The notes: generated from the sequence alone by a model not told the origin. 64,000 nt of DNA from CAZUDO01 sp964618895 (GCA_964618895.1 CAZUDO010000040.1:1-64000), one strand, 5' to 3'; positions 33,602 through 45,439 are shown, counted from the stretch's first letter. Made by a program: numbers and translations.

Positions 33602-34192
33602 ATGAGAGACCTTCTCAAAGAGCGGGAACGGGGCTTCGAGGCCGAGTACTTCAACAAGCGGGACGCCAAGCTCATCGAGAAGATCCGGGAGCGCGCCCAT
33701 CTCCAGGAGGTGGCGCTGGCGCTGGCCGAGAAGCTCCAGGTGGACGACCCGGCACTGCTCGCGCGGGTGGCCGGTCTCGGCCTGACGCGCGAAACGGGCG
33801 GAGCGATCCTGCTGGCTCCCCTCGTACAGGTGGCCTGGGCCGACGGCGAGGTGTCGGACCGCGAGCGGGAGGCCATTCTCGAGCGGGCGGCCTCCCGTGG
33901 AATCGTCGCCGGCACGCCCCCGCACGCCCAGCTCCTCGCGTGGCTGCGGGAGCGGCCTGCGGACGACCTCTTCGACGTCGCCCTCGAGGTTCTCACCGTT
34001 GGGTTCGGGGTCCTCGCACCTGCGGAGCGCGGAGAACGCATCGGGGTGATGCTCGAGGCCTGCGATCGGGTGGCCGAGGCCTCGGGCGGGCTCGCGAAAC
34101 TCCTCGGTCTCGCCCGCGGAGTATCGGGTGAGGAAGCCGCCGTGCTCGAGACGCTGACGAAGAAGCTGCGGAGGCCCGCCACCCCGGCGTAG
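33602..34192 (+). CDS. TerB-like protein with ATPase-inhibitor-like N-terminus
   Basis: A 196-residue soluble protein. Residues 1-50 (RERGFEAEYFNKRDAKLIEK) resemble the helical ATPase inhibitor/DUF1476-type segment. The rest is TerB-like: LLAPLVQVAWADGEVSDRER, EAILERAASRGI and LEACDRVAEASGG. The AWADGEVSxxE loop is the TerB metal-binding signature. Function in general stress or tellurite resistance is only suggested by the family. A GGGAG site precedes the ATG. Confidence 0.7.
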   Translation: MRDLLKERERGFEAEYFNKRDAKLIEKIRERAHLQEVALALAEKLQVDDPALLARVAGLGLTRETGGAILLAPLVQVAWADGEVSDREREAILERAASRGIVAGTPPHAQLLAWLRERPADDLFDVALEVLTVGFGVLAPAERGERIGVMLEACDRVAEASGGLAKLLGLARGVSGEEAAVLETLTKKLRRPATPA

Positions 34193-34357
34193 GTCGCCCG
34201 CTGCCCGGCGATGCGCGCTCCGGAACGGATCGGTTCGCGGGCGTCGCCGCGGGTGCTGCCCGACTTCCTGATCTGCTGGCGCGCGATCGTGGGTACTACC
34301 GCGACTATTTCAAGCGACTGAGGGTCCTCGCACCCTGAGCAGATAGATACCGACGCG
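34193..34357. other. Convergent gap with a possible gene tail
   Basis: Between the TerB and LamG genes a plus frame ending at TGA 34336-34338 reads LPDLLARDRGYYRDYFKRLR, which looks coding-like, but it has no start and no body. It may be a remnant. Confidence 0.2.
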
Positions 34358-35422
34358 CTACTGCCGCGTCGTCCGCGCCCCGACCGCCGCATCGTACGCC
34401 CGCGCGATCTCCGCCGGCGCCAGCGGACGCGTCCGCAGGTCGACGCGTCCGATCACCGCCGGGGCGATCGGCCGGCTGGCGGGGAAGTTCGAGCCGATGC
34501 GCAGCGTGGTCTCCGGCGGCAGCTCCACCGGCACGGGACGTGTCGTCGTGCTGGCGAGCTGGCCGTCGATGTACAGCGCCATCTCGTTGCCATGCCAGGT
34601 GGCGGTCACCTGATGCCACTCCCCGGCCTTCCAGTCGGCGATCGAGAACCCCACCCCGCCGGCGCCGGCGTCCTCCGCCAGCTCGAAGCGGAGGAAGCTG
34701 ACGTTCTTCACCAGCTGGAGGTTGTCGCCCAGCTGCACCAGGGCAGCGTCGTCATGGTTGCCTTCCGCCCACTGCGGCTGGAGCCAGAGCGACATGCTGC
34801 CCCGCCGGCCGGCGATCTTGCCGACGTCCGGCACCTCGACGGGCGTGTCGGTCGAGAACAGCTCGGTGTCCCCGCTCACGTAGGCAGCGTCGCGCGGCAG
34901 CTGCCCGGGCTCGTCGGCGCTCGCCGCGGGATCGGGGGCCTGCGCGGCCACCGCGCCGGCCGCGGGCGACGCGTCGCGCGGGGCTCCCCCCAGGCTATCC
35001 GTCGCCGCCGTGCCGGCCGTCGCGACCTCGACGCCGGCCGCCGTCGCCCTGGCGGTACGACGGCGGGACGACGGGTGGCGCTGCGCCCCGCCCGCACGCT
35101 TCTCGACCGGCCTCGGCACGACAGCCGCGGGCGCGGGATCGAACCGGCCAACCGTGGGGGCGAACGCCGTCGCCTCGTCGTGGCGCGCGCCGGTCGCGTC
35201 CGCGGAAGGCGCCGGCACCCCGGGGTGAGCGTCTCCACCACCGTCGTGCGCCGGCGCCGCCACGCGCGCGCCGGACGCCACCGGACGTGCTGCCGCCGCA
35301 TCGACCGCCGGCTTCGCAGCCTCCCCCGCCCCGCCGTAGTCGGTCAGCTTGAGCAGGAGGCCGGCGACGCCGGCCACGGCTGCCGTAGCCAGGACCCATG
35401 TGTGGATCTGGAAGGACTTCAT
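34358..35422 (-). CDS. Single-pass membrane protein with LamG-like domain
   Basis: A 354-residue protein: an N-terminal membrane anchor (WVLATAAVAGVAGLLLKL), a 150-residue alanine/proline-rich linker, and a C-terminal LamG/concanavalin-like domain. The latter shows MSLWLQPQWAEGNHDDAALVQ, WKAGEWHQVTATWHGNEMAL and YIDGQLASTTTRPV, the usual carbohydrate-binding jelly-roll blocks. Its start overlaps the PrsW stop by 4 bp, so the protease and this protein are coupled and may be enzyme and substrate. Confidence 0.72.
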   Translation of the reverse strand: MKSFQIHTWVLATAAVAGVAGLLLKLTDYGGAGEAAKPAVDAAAARPVASGARVAAPAHDGGGDAHPGVPAPSADATGARHDEATAFAPTVGRFDPAPAAVVPRPVEKRAGGAQRHPSSRRRTARATAAGVEVATAGTAATDSLGGAPRDASPAAGAVAAQAPDPAASADEPGQLPRDAAYVSGDTELFSTDTPVEVPDVGKIAGRRGSMSLWLQPQWAEGNHDDAALVQLGDNLQLVKNVSFLRFELAEDAGAGGVGFSIADWKAGEWHQVTATWHGNEMALYIDGQLASTTTRPVPVELPPETTLRIGSNFPASRPIAPAVIGRVDLRTRPLAPAEIARAYDAAVGARTTRQ

Positions 35423-36348
35423 CGTGGGGCTGCCCCGCCATCATCGGCCCATCCGCCGGAGCGCGCAACGGGGCTCGGAGACGGCGCCTCGCAGCCGGAT
35501 GCGAGGTCCCGTGCGCGCCGCCGGCGGCGGTCGTGAGCGACCACGAGCGTGAGGGCGACGAGGCCCGGACCGACGCACGCGAGCACGACGAGTGGTGCGG
35601 TGACGAGCAGCCCACGGGGATCGGGCACCGGACGGCAGCGGCCGCCGGCACCTTCCGCATTGCAGAGCAGAGCGGTCAGTACCTCCGACGCAATGCCGTT
35701 CCACAGCACGTGCTGCGCGACCGCCGCCGCGAAAGCGGCGACCGGAACGAGCACGACCCACCGTCGCATCCCTCCCCGCACCGCGCCGATCGCCGCGCCG
35801 ACGGTCGCGCAGAATACGGCGTGATTGGCGCCCCCGAGGACACCGCGCAGGTACACGCCCTGCGCGATTCCAGCGCGCCCGCCCTGGAGGCCGGCGAGTA
35901 GCAGATAGTGCACGTTCTCCATGAACGCGAACCCCATCCCGACCAGGGCGCCGCACAAGACGCCATCGCTCGGGTTCCGCAGGCGCGCCGGCCACACCCC
36001 GACCACCAGCACCAGGACGCCCGCCTTGACGAGCTCCTCGATCACCGGACCGACCAGCACCCCGATCACGCCCCGGGCACGGGCTTCGCCGAACGCGCCC
36101 TGCACCCACCCGCTCTGCACCCACGCCACGGCACTGTCGTTTGCCGCCGCCGAGCCGAGGGCGGCCAGGCCGGCGCCCCAGAGCAGGATCGCCGCCAGCA
36201 CCGGGAGTGGTCCCCGCCGGCCGCGGTCGACGAAGACGAGCAGACCGAGGACGACCGCGACGGGGACAGCCGCCGCGACCAGGATCAGGGCCGGCATCCC
36301 CGCCAGGGCCCGACCTGCCTGGATGGCCGCGCCGAGCGAGAGCAGCAT
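35419..36348 (-). CDS. PrsW-family intramembrane metalloprotease
   Basis: A 309-residue polytopic protein. The metalloprotease motifs are present: GPVIEELVKAGVL (EExxK), GFAFMENVHYLL (FxxEN) and GANHAVFCATVGAA plus AAVAQHVLWNG for the histidines. PrsW in Bacillus cleaves the anti-sigma factor RsiW; more widely these enzymes cut single-pass membrane proteins. No anti-sigma gene is adjacent, but a single-pass LamG protein overlaps it. GTG at 36372 is an alternative start; neither has a good ribosome site. Confidence 0.78.
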   Translation of the reverse strand: MLLSLGAAIQAGRALAGMPALILVAAAVPVAVVLGLLVFVDRGRRGPLPVLAAILLWGAGLAALGSAAANDSAVAWVQSGWVQGAFGEARARGVIGVLVGPVIEELVKAGVLVLVVGVWPARLRNPSDGVLCGALVGMGFAFMENVHYLLLAGLQGGRAGIAQGVYLRGVLGGANHAVFCATVGAAIGAVRGGMRRWVVLVPVAAFAAAVAQHVLWNGIASEVLTALLCNAEGAGGRCRPVPDPRGLLVTAPLVVLACVGPGLVALTLVVAHDRRRRRARDLASGCEAPSPSPVARSGGWADDGGAAPR

Positions 36349-36471
36349 CGCGGCGACGGACCGGAGCGGCACGCCGCCGGTTCTACGCCGGTGCTGGCAC
36401 CTGCACCACCTTTCCTCTATAAGTTCATCTGTTAGACGTGGCCGTCGCGGAGGAGTGGAGGAGGCGGAGAG

Positions 36472-38241
36472 ATGTACGAGCGGTTCTTCGGGCTCGTCGA
36501 CGCGCCGTTCCGGTTGACGCCGGACCCGCGCTACCTGTTCTTGTCGCCGAAGCACGCCGAGGCCCTGGCGCACCTGCGTCTCGGGCTCACCGAGTCGAGC
36601 GGCTTCGTGTGCATCACCGGCGACATCGGCACCGGCAAGACGACGCTCCTGCGGGCCTTCCTGGGCGAGCTCGGGCCGGAGGTGTCGACCGCCTACCTCT
36701 TCAACCCGGCGGTCTCGACACTCGAGCTGCTCCGGCGCGTCAACAAAGAGCTCGGCCTGCCGGCCGCGAGCGCCAGCCAGAGCGAGCTGGTCGACGCCCT
36801 GCACGCCCACCTGCTCGCGCAACGCAAGCGGGGCGGCCTGTCGGTGGTGGTGATCGACGAGGCGCAGTCCTTCTCCGCCGAGCTGCTCGAGCAGCTGCGG
36901 CTCCTCTCCAACCTGGAAACGGCGACCGAGAAGCTCCTGCGCGTCATCCTGGTCGGCCAGCCGCAGCTGCGCAACCTGCTGCTCGACCCCGACCTGGCGC
37001 AGCTGAACCAGCGCATCACGCTCCGCTGGCACATGGGCCCGCTCTCCTTCGACGAGACCGTCGCCTACATCCGCCACCGGCTGTCGGTGGCGCGCGCGGG
37101 CAAGCCGCCGCGCATCTTCACCGGCCCGGCACTCCGCCTGCTGCACCGGCTCTCCGGCGGCGTGCCACGGCTCATCAACATGATCGCGCACCGGGCCATG
37201 CTGGCGGCGTTCGTCGTGCGCCGGCGCCGTGTGACCACGCGATCGATCGTGCGCGCCTACCGCGAGATCGGCGCCGTCCCGTTGCCGCGCACCGCGTCGC
37301 CGGTGCGACGCCTCGCCGTCGCTGCGACCGCGGTCGCGGCAGTCGCGATCGGCGTGGTCACGCTCGGCGTCCCGCAGTTCGGCTGGTTGCCCGCGACCTG
37401 GCGAGACACCCTCGCACATCTCCGGGTGCCGAAGGCGACACGCGCGGCCGCTCCGGCATCACCGGTGGCCGCCGTACCGGCGTACGACACGGCCCCCACG
37501 GAGAGCGCCACGTCCACCGCGGCGCCGGCCCCGGCGCTGGCCACGGTGGCGACCGTGCCCGACCCGATCGCGCCCGCCGCCAGCACGATGCCCGCCGCGG
37601 AGGTCGAGCGGCGGCTGGCCGCCCTCGAGCCGCAGGCGAGCGCGCGCAGCGCGGTCGAGGCCGTGCTCGCAGCGTGGCGCACACGTCCGCTGGCTGCCGA
37701 CGAGACGCGCTTCCCGGCCGACCTCGACCGGATCGCCTGGCGTCGGGGCATGGACGATCTGCCCTTGAACGGCAACTTGAGCATGCTCCGCCTGCTCGAC
37801 CTGCCCGCCGTGCTCGAGCTGCACGTGGACGACGGCGGGCTGCGCTACGCCGCGCTCGGCGGCATCGACGGCGGGCGGATCGCGCTCTCGATCGGCGGCG
37901 ATCCGGTCACGGTCGACGCCACCTTCCTCGATCAGTACTGGTTCGGCCAGGCGCACGTACTGTGGCGCGATTTCGAAGGGCTCGGACCGACGTTCGGACA
38001 GGAAGGGCGCGGCACGTCCGTGGCCCGGCTGCAGACGTTGCTCGCCCGTACCGGACTCTACCAGGGCGCGCCCAACGGGCAGTTCGACCCCGCCACCGCC
38101 TCCGCCGTCCTCGACTTCCAGCGCTCCCGACGCCTGCTGGTCGACGGCCGCGTCGGCCGTCTCACCCGTATCGTCCTCTACGCCGCCGCCGGCGGCTATC
38201 CGCGCCCGACACTCGCCACTCCGACCGGAGGCACATCATGA
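36472..38241 (+). CDS. ExeA/GspA-like AAA ATPase with peptidoglycan-binding domain
   Basis: A 589-residue protein starting MYERFFGLVDAPFRLTPDPR, the ExeA/GspA N-terminus. Walker A GDIGTGKTTL (about 50), Walker B VVVIDEAQS (about 130), a membrane helix near residue 285, an alanine-rich linker, and a C-terminal peptidoglycan-binding domain (LQTLLARTGLYQGAPNGQFD, LDFQRSRRLLVDG). ExeA/GspA remodels peptidoglycan so that the type II secretin can assemble. A GGAGGAGG site precedes the start, and gspB overlaps its stop. Confidence 0.87.
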   Translation: MYERFFGLVDAPFRLTPDPRYLFLSPKHAEALAHLRLGLTESSGFVCITGDIGTGKTTLLRAFLGELGPEVSTAYLFNPAVSTLELLRRVNKELGLPAASASQSELVDALHAHLLAQRKRGGLSVVVIDEAQSFSAELLEQLRLLSNLETATEKLLRVILVGQPQLRNLLLDPDLAQLNQRITLRWHMGPLSFDETVAYIRHRLSVARAGKPPRIFTGPALRLLHRLSGGVPRLINMIAHRAMLAAFVVRRRRVTTRSIVRAYREIGAVPLPRTASPVRRLAVAATAVAAVAIGVVTLGVPQFGWLPATWRDTLAHLRVPKATRAAAPASPVAAVPAYDTAPTESATSTAAPAPALATVATVPDPIAPAASTMPAAEVERRLAALEPQASARSAVEAVLAAWRTRPLAADETRFPADLDRIAWRRGMDDLPLNGNLSMLRLLDLPAVLELHVDDGGLRYAALGGIDGGRIALSIGGDPVTVDATFLDQYWFGQAHVLWRDFEGLGPTFGQEGRGTSVARLQTLLARTGLYQGAPNGQFDPATASAVLDFQRSRRLLVDGRVGRLTRIVLYAAAGGYPRPTLATPTGGTS

Positions 38242-38843
38242 GCTCGATCCTGGAAGCCCTGCGTGAGATCGAAGGCAGCCGCGCGCCCGAGGCACAGGCG
38301 GCCGACGAGTGGGACGATCGTCCACGGACGGGGCGCGCGATCGCCATCACGCTCGCTGCCGTGGCCGTACTCGGCGCCATCGCGGCGGCGCTCTTCTTCG
38401 CCCTGCGTACCGGCATCACCCCGCCGACGGCGCCCAGTGCAACGCCACCCGCAGCGCTGGCCAGCGCGTTACCCCCCGCAGCGCCCGCGCCGCCGCCGCC
38501 GGCCGAGCTCTTCGACGCCGACCCGCCCCGCGCTCAGGTCGCCGCCCCGACGGTCCCGGCCCCCGCCCCCGCCGCCGGCACGCCCGCACGGCCGCGCCCC
38601 CGCGCCAACGACGTCACCGCCGGCCTCCCTCGTCAGGCCGGCGAGCCGCGCATCTCCATCAGTGCCATCGCCTACGCGACGCGGACCCAGAACCGGACCG
38701 TCACGCTGTCCATCGATGGCGGCGCGCCGGTCACGCTCCGCGAGGGCGAATCGGCAGGCACCCTCGACGTGCAACTGATCGAGCCGGACAGCGTCTACCT
38801 CCGCCACGGGGGCCAGATATTCGCCGTCCAGGCCCGCGACTGA
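38238..38843 (+). CDS. GspB-like type II secretion assembly protein
   Basis: A 201-residue bitopic protein: MSSILEALREIE, membrane helix AIAITLAAVAVLGAIAAALF, a long Pro/Ala linker and a C-terminal domain with RISISAIAYATRTQNRTVTL and LDVQLIEPDSVYLRHGGQIF. This is the GspB/ExeB arrangement, whose C-terminal domain contacts the secretin. The ATG overlaps the exeA stop (ATGA). No other type II secretion genes lie in the window. Confidence 0.82.
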   Translation: MSSILEALREIEGSRAPEAQAADEWDDRPRTGRAIAITLAAVAVLGAIAAALFFALRTGITPPTAPSATPPAALASALPPAAPAPPPPAELFDADPPRAQVAAPTVPAPAPAAGTPARPRPRANDVTAGLPRQAGEPRISISAIAYATRTQNRTVTLSIDGGAPVTLREGESAGTLDVQLIEPDSVYLRHGGQIFAVQARD

Positions 38844-38853
38844 GCACGTTCGC

Positions 38854-39630
38854 CTAGCGGCGCGGCCACCCCGGCAGCCAGCGCTGGACGATACGGTCGA
38901 GGGTACCGTCCTGCTGCCAGCCCGCCAGCACGGCGTTGGCAGCCGTGCGCAGCCCCTCGTCCTGCGGCCGGAAGCCCCAGGCCAGATTCTCGGTGGTGAG
39001 GTAGGTCCACATGCCCACCACGCGGCCTTCGTTCCGGGCGGCGAACCACGTCAGGAGGTGCGCGCCGGCGACCACGACATCCGTCCGCCGCTGCCCCAGC
39101 TCGTCGACGGCGTCCTGCAGGTTGGGGTACACCGCCACGGAGACGGCGGGGCAGCGCTCGCGCACGAACACCTCGCCGGTCGTGCCCTCGATCACGCCGA
39201 CGGTGCCGGTCATCCGCATGATGGCCGCCGGGGTGTCGTAGTGCGCGGCGTCACCGGGCCGCAGCAGGGCAGCTTGGCCGGTCTTCAGATACGGGTCGGC
39301 GAACGCCACCTGGAGCTCGCGCGCCCGGGTGATCGTCAACCCGGACGCGATCACGTCGATGCGCCCGTCGCCGAGCGCCGGGATGAGGTCGCGCCACTCG
39401 AGCTGGACGAAGCGCGCCGGTCTCCCCAAGGCCGCGCCGAGCTGCTCGGCGAGATCGACCGACAGTCCCGTGAGGCGGCCCTGCTCGCCGAAGGCCATGG
39501 GCGGCGCCTCGGGAAATACGCCCACCCGGAGCGGGGATGGCACCGGCGCCGCCGGCCGTTGTGGTCCGCAGGCTACGAGCCCGGCGATCAGCCCAACGAG
39601 TACCCCTGTCCCGACCCGGCGCATCAGCAT
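38854..39630 (-). CDS. Family 3 extracellular solute-binding lipoprotein
   Basis: A 258-residue lipoprotein (VLVGLIAGLVACGPQ) with LRVGVFPEAPPMAFGEQGRL, LSVDLAEQLGAALGRP, RIDVIASGLTITRARELQV and FADPYLKTGQAALLRPGD: the amino-acid-type SBP_bac_3 fold. It would bind a small polar solute in the periplasm. No permease or ATPase is nearby, so it may work with a remote transporter or as a sensor. ATG at 39630 is preferred; 39624 is possible. Confidence 0.82.
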   Translation of the reverse strand: MLMRRVGTGVLVGLIAGLVACGPQRPAAPVPSPLRVGVFPEAPPMAFGEQGRLTGLSVDLAEQLGAALGRPARFVQLEWRDLIPALGDGRIDVIASGLTITRARELQVAFADPYLKTGQAALLRPGDAAHYDTPAAIMRMTGTVGVIEGTTGEVFVRERCPAVSVAVYPNLQDAVDELGQRRTDVVVAGAHLLTWFAARNEGRVVGMWTYLTTENLAWGFRPQDEGLRTAANAVLAGWQQDGTLDRIVQRWLPGWPRR

Positions 39631-39707
39631 GTGGACCCCCCGGGCGTGCGCCGTATCACGCACGACGGAGCCGACTCAAGGCGCACCGGGCGGTTGACAA
39701 TCACCGC

Positions 39708-42056
<2,349 letters not shown>

Positions 42057-42076
42057 CGTGAAGCAGACGGGGTGCT

Positions 42077-43420
42077 CTATCCCCGCCCGCCCGCCGTCAG
42101 CCGCGGGCGTTGCGCCATGCGCCACCACGTCTCGACGATGACGCCGACCGCCGCTGCGAACTCGCGGAAGCGCGCCTCGTCGTCGGGGCCGAATACGCCC
42201 CCTGTTTTGTTGAGCAGCTGCGTCACGGCAAACGGCGTCCCGCCCCGGTCGACCATCGGCGCACAGAGCAGCGTGCGCGTGCGATAGCCCGTGCGCCGGT
42301 CCACGTCCGGCTGGAAGCGTGGATCGGCGTAGGCGTCCGCCACGTTGACGGTCTCGCCCGTGCGCGCGACGTGGCCGGCGATGCCCTCACCCAGCGGCAG
42401 CCGGATGTCGAGCGCCCGCCCCCCCTCGCTCTGCGCGACCTTCGACCACAGCTCGCCCCGCGCGCGATCGATCAGGAACAGCGTCGCCCGCTCGGCGCCG
42501 AGGAGCTGCCCCACCTTGAGCGTGAAGGCCTCGAACACCTGCTCGAGCATGCTTTCGAAGGCCTCGTCGCTACTCATGTCGATCACGTCCCGCAGGCGCT
42601 GCACCTCCCCCGTGACCTGCTCGAGCAGGCGAGTGAACTGCGGTGCCGACAGGTCACGGACACGCTCCAGCAGCACCCCCCGCCGGTTTTCCTGCGCCAG
42701 CGTCGTCAACAACTGCTGCGTGTTCGCCACCACGGCGTCGGCGAAGGAACTGATGCGCCCGTCCTCGAGGTGCACGATCCGGTCGGCGATGTCGAGAATG
42801 CGGTTGTCGTGTGTGACCAGGATCACGGCGCACCCCTGCTGTTTGGCGAGCCGGTGCAACATGTCCACCACGTCGCGCCCCGACTTTTTGTCGAGCGAGG
42901 CGGTGGGCTCGTCGGCGAGGATGAGCCGGGGCTGCACCACGAGCGCCCGGGCGATCGCCACCCGCTGCTTCTGCCCACCCGAGAGCTGATGCGGGTAATC
43001 GTGCGCCCGTTCCCTCAGCCCGACGGCACCGAGCATCTCGAGCGCACGGGCGTCGGCCACCACGCGCGTCAGACCGGACACGCCCCGCAGCGCCATCTGT
43101 ACGTTCTGGGAGGCGGTGAGTGCGTCCAGGAGATTGTGCGCCTGGAAGACGTAGCCGATCTTCTTCCGCACGGCGATGCGCTCGACCTCGCCCGCGCCGC
43201 GGAGCTCGTGGCCGAGGACGCGTACGCTGCCCTCCTGCACCGAGCGGAGTCCCCCGACCAGCGTGAGGAACGTCGTCTTGCCGGACCCGGAGGGGCCGGT
43301 CACGATCACGATCTCCCCGGCGCGCACGGTGGCGGACACGTCGAACAGGATCTGCTTCCGACCCGCCCCGTCGCCGAAGAAGTGGCTGACGCCCTCCACC
43401 ACGACCGGGGCCGTGTCCAT
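42077..43420 (-). CDS. DevA-like ABC ATPase fused to a GAF domain
   Basis: A 447-residue protein. Residues 1-235 are an ABC ATPase of the LolD/DevA type: GPSGSGKTTFLTLVGGL, LSGGQKQRVAIARAL, LILADEPTASLD, VTHDNRILDIADRIVHLEDG. A helical linker (about 235-285) leads to a GAF domain (about 285-435) with LLGAERATLFLIDRARGELW, LPLGEGIAGHVARTGE and LCAPMVDRGG. The GAF part could gate export by binding a small ligand. It overlaps the permease stop by 1-3 bp in a TGATG junction and forms an exporter with the next three genes. Confidence 0.87.
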   Translation of the reverse strand: MDTAPVVVEGVSHFFGDGAGRKQILFDVSATVRAGEIVIVTGPSGSGKTTFLTLVGGLRSVQEGSVRVLGHELRGAGEVERIAVRKKIGYVFQAHNLLDALTASQNVQMALRGVSGLTRVVADARALEMLGAVGLRERAHDYPHQLSGGQKQRVAIARALVVQPRLILADEPTASLDKKSGRDVVDMLHRLAKQQGCAVILVTHDNRILDIADRIVHLEDGRISSFADAVVANTQQLLTTLAQENRRGVLLERVRDLSAPQFTRLLEQVTGEVQRLRDVIDMSSDEAFESMLEQVFEAFTLKVGQLLGAERATLFLIDRARGELWSKVAQSEGGRALDIRLPLGEGIAGHVARTGETVNVADAYADPRFQPDVDRRTGYRTRTLLCAPMVDRGGTPFAVTQLLNKTGGVFGPDDEARFREFAAAVGVIVETWWRMAQRPRLTAGGRG

Positions 43421-44574
43421 CAGAAGATCTCCGCCGGATCGGCGGTGCGGATCTTGCGCATCGCGATCGTACCCGACACGCCGCACATTAGCGTGGTCAG
43501 CAGCAGCACCTGGATGCCGCGCGCCCACGACACCGCCATCGGCAGGCGGGTGGCGGCCTCGGTCACCCGATAGAGCTGCAGGCAGACACCGAGGCCCGGG
43601 AGGTACCCGAGCACGGCGAGCAGCAACGCCTCCATGAGCACGACGCCGAACAGATAGGTGTTGGTGTAGCCCATCGCCTTCAACGTGGCGTAGCCGGCCA
43701 GGTGTGCGGTCACGTCGGCGAAGAGTATCTGGTAGACGATGATGGACCCGACGAACCACCCCATGATCACGCCGAACGTGAAGGCGTAGCCGATCGGCGT
43801 GCTGGTCGCCCAATAGGCCTTCTCGCGCGCCACGTAGCCGGCGCGGGTGAGCACCGACACGTCCCCGGGCAAGGCGGCGGCCAACCGGTCCCGCACCGCC
43901 TCCGGGTCGGCTCCGGGCCGGAGGACCACCAGGCCGATGGTGGGCAGGCCCGGGTCCCACCCCGGGAACAGGCGAAAGAACGTGGCATCACCGACTACGA
44001 GCGTCCCATCGATGCCGAACGAGACGCCCAGATCGAACAGCCCCTGCACCGTCACCCCGTGGCCGAGCACCTCGGCCCGCACCCGCCGGTCGGCGCCGAG
44101 CTCGACGGAGACGGGCCCGTACTCGGGGCGGGACATCCGATCGAACAGCGCCCCATCAGCCAGGCGCACCTGCTGGCGTTGGGCCGTGACCGCGGGGATC
44201 GTGAGCGCATCGCTGTCCGGGTCGAAGGCGAGCACGAAGATCTCGCGACTGTTCCCGGTCCAGGGGTTCTTCCAGAGGGCCAGCCGCGTGTACACCGGGA
44301 TGACCTCGGTCACGTCCGGGTCGGCCAGGGCCTGGTAGAGCCGGCGGCGCGAGAACGTTTTCATGGCGGCCATGTATGGCGACTGCGGGTTCACCACGAA
44401 TACATCCCCGCGCAGACCGCCGTGCACGGTGACGGCGCTCGTGAACAACGCATCCTCGAAGCCGAGCTGCATGAACACGAGGATCACGGCGAACGCGACG
44501 CCGGCCAGCGCGACTACCAGGCGGAGGGGCTCACGCGTGAGCTGGAGCCACGCGAGGCGGGAGGCGGAGATCAT
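43420..44574 (-). CDS. DevC-like FtsX-family permease
   Basis: A 384-residue protein with the DevC layout: an N-terminal helix (LVVALAGVAFAVILVFMQLG, FEDALF), a large periplasmic domain and three C-terminal helices (VIMGWFVGSIIVYQILFADV, YLFGVVLMEALLLAVLGYLPG, VLLLTTLMCGVSGTIAM). ISASRLAWLQLTREPLRL at the start is typical. It is the transmembrane part of a MacB/DevC mechanotransmission-type exporter. The start overlaps the stop of the membrane-fusion gene by 4 bp. Confidence 0.88.
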   Translation of the reverse strand: MISASRLAWLQLTREPLRLVVALAGVAFAVILVFMQLGFEDALFTSAVTVHGGLRGDVFVVNPQSPYMAAMKTFSRRRLYQALADPDVTEVIPVYTRLALWKNPWTGNSREIFVLAFDPDSDALTIPAVTAQRQQVRLADGALFDRMSRPEYGPVSVELGADRRVRAEVLGHGVTVQGLFDLGVSFGIDGTLVVGDATFFRLFPGWDPGLPTIGLVVLRPGADPEAVRDRLAAALPGDVSVLTRAGYVAREKAYWATSTPIGYAFTFGVIMGWFVGSIIVYQILFADVTAHLAGYATLKAMGYTNTYLFGVVLMEALLLAVLGYLPGLGVCLQLYRVTEAATRLPMAVSWARGIQVLLLTTLMCGVSGTIAMRKIRTADPAEIF

Positions 44575-45437
44575 CGAACCGGCGCGGGTGTTCCGGCACG
44601 CACGTCGATCAGCACATCGACCTGCTGGTTGGTGAGCGCCGCCGCCGGTGCCTCGTCGAGGCGCACCCGCACCTTGACGACCCGGGCGTCCACATCCGCG
44701 GCGGGGTCGGTCCCGAGCTGAGCAAGCCGTCCCACCTTGAGGCCGATCCGCTCGACGGTCCCGTGCAACGGGGCCGGGAACGCCCGGCTACGGACCGTGG
44801 CACGCTGTCCGATGCGGATGCCGCCCACGTCCGTCTCGTACACGTCGGCGACGGCGTACATGCGGTCCGTTTCGCCGAGGTCGAGGATCCCCGCGGGCCC
44901 CACGCGCTCGCCGCTGCGCGCATGCACGGTGAGGACCCGCCCGGCCACCGGCGCCCGCACGGTGGCGCTGGCGAGGATGGCACGTGCCCCGGCCAGATCC
45001 GCCGCGATAGCCTCAACCCGGTAGCGCAGACTGTCCCGCTGCGCAGGCGGCGTCGACCCCGCGTGCACCAGCCCCTCTGCCCGCGCCAGCTCGGCCCGTG
45101 CACTGGCGAGCTCGGCCGTCAGCCGCGCCACACGGGCTTCGTCCTCCTCCAACGTGTCGAGGGTGGCGAGCGCCTGCCCGGCCTCGACGCTGTCCCCCTC
45201 ATGGACCAGGAGACGCGCCAGGACCAGCGACGGACGCGACGGGCCGGCCAGACGCAGCAGGCCATCGCCGGGCTCCAACCGCCCGAGCGCGGCCACCTGC
45301 CCGGCGTCCACCGGAGTGCGGGGCGCCGGGGCAGGCGGATCGCCGGCGTCGAGCCACCGGCTCCGCCCGCTCCACACGACCGCGGCCCCCACACCCAGCA
45401 CCCCAAGCGCGATCAGCGCACGTCTCCTGGATCGCAT
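44571..45437 (-). CDS. DevB-like HlyD-family membrane fusion protein
   Basis: A 288-residue periplasmic adaptor: one N-terminal helix (RALIALGVLGVGAAVVW), VAALGRLEPGDGLLRLAGPS (the DevB-type lipoyl half), a helical hairpin (ARVARLTAELASARAELARA) and AILASATVRAPVAGRVLTVH. It links the DevAC pump to a TolC-like channel. It starts 2 bp after the TolC-like gene stop. Confidence 0.88.
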   Translation of the reverse strand: MRSRRRALIALGVLGVGAAVVWSGRSRWLDAGDPPAPAPRTPVDAGQVAALGRLEPGDGLLRLAGPSRPSLVLARLLVHEGDSVEAGQALATLDTLEEDEARVARLTAELASARAELARAEGLVHAGSTPPAQRDSLRYRVEAIAADLAGARAILASATVRAPVAGRVLTVHARSGERVGPAGILDLGETDRMYAVADVYETDVGGIRIGQRATVRSRAFPAPLHGTVERIGLKVGRLAQLGTDPAADVDARVVKVRVRLDEAPAAALTNQQVDVLIDVRAGTPAPVR

Positions 45438-45439
45438 GT

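Noticed and set aside
39537..39707. Longer N-terminus for Lon
   Set aside because: It is antisense to the solute-binding lipoprotein and does not resemble the Lon N-terminal domain.
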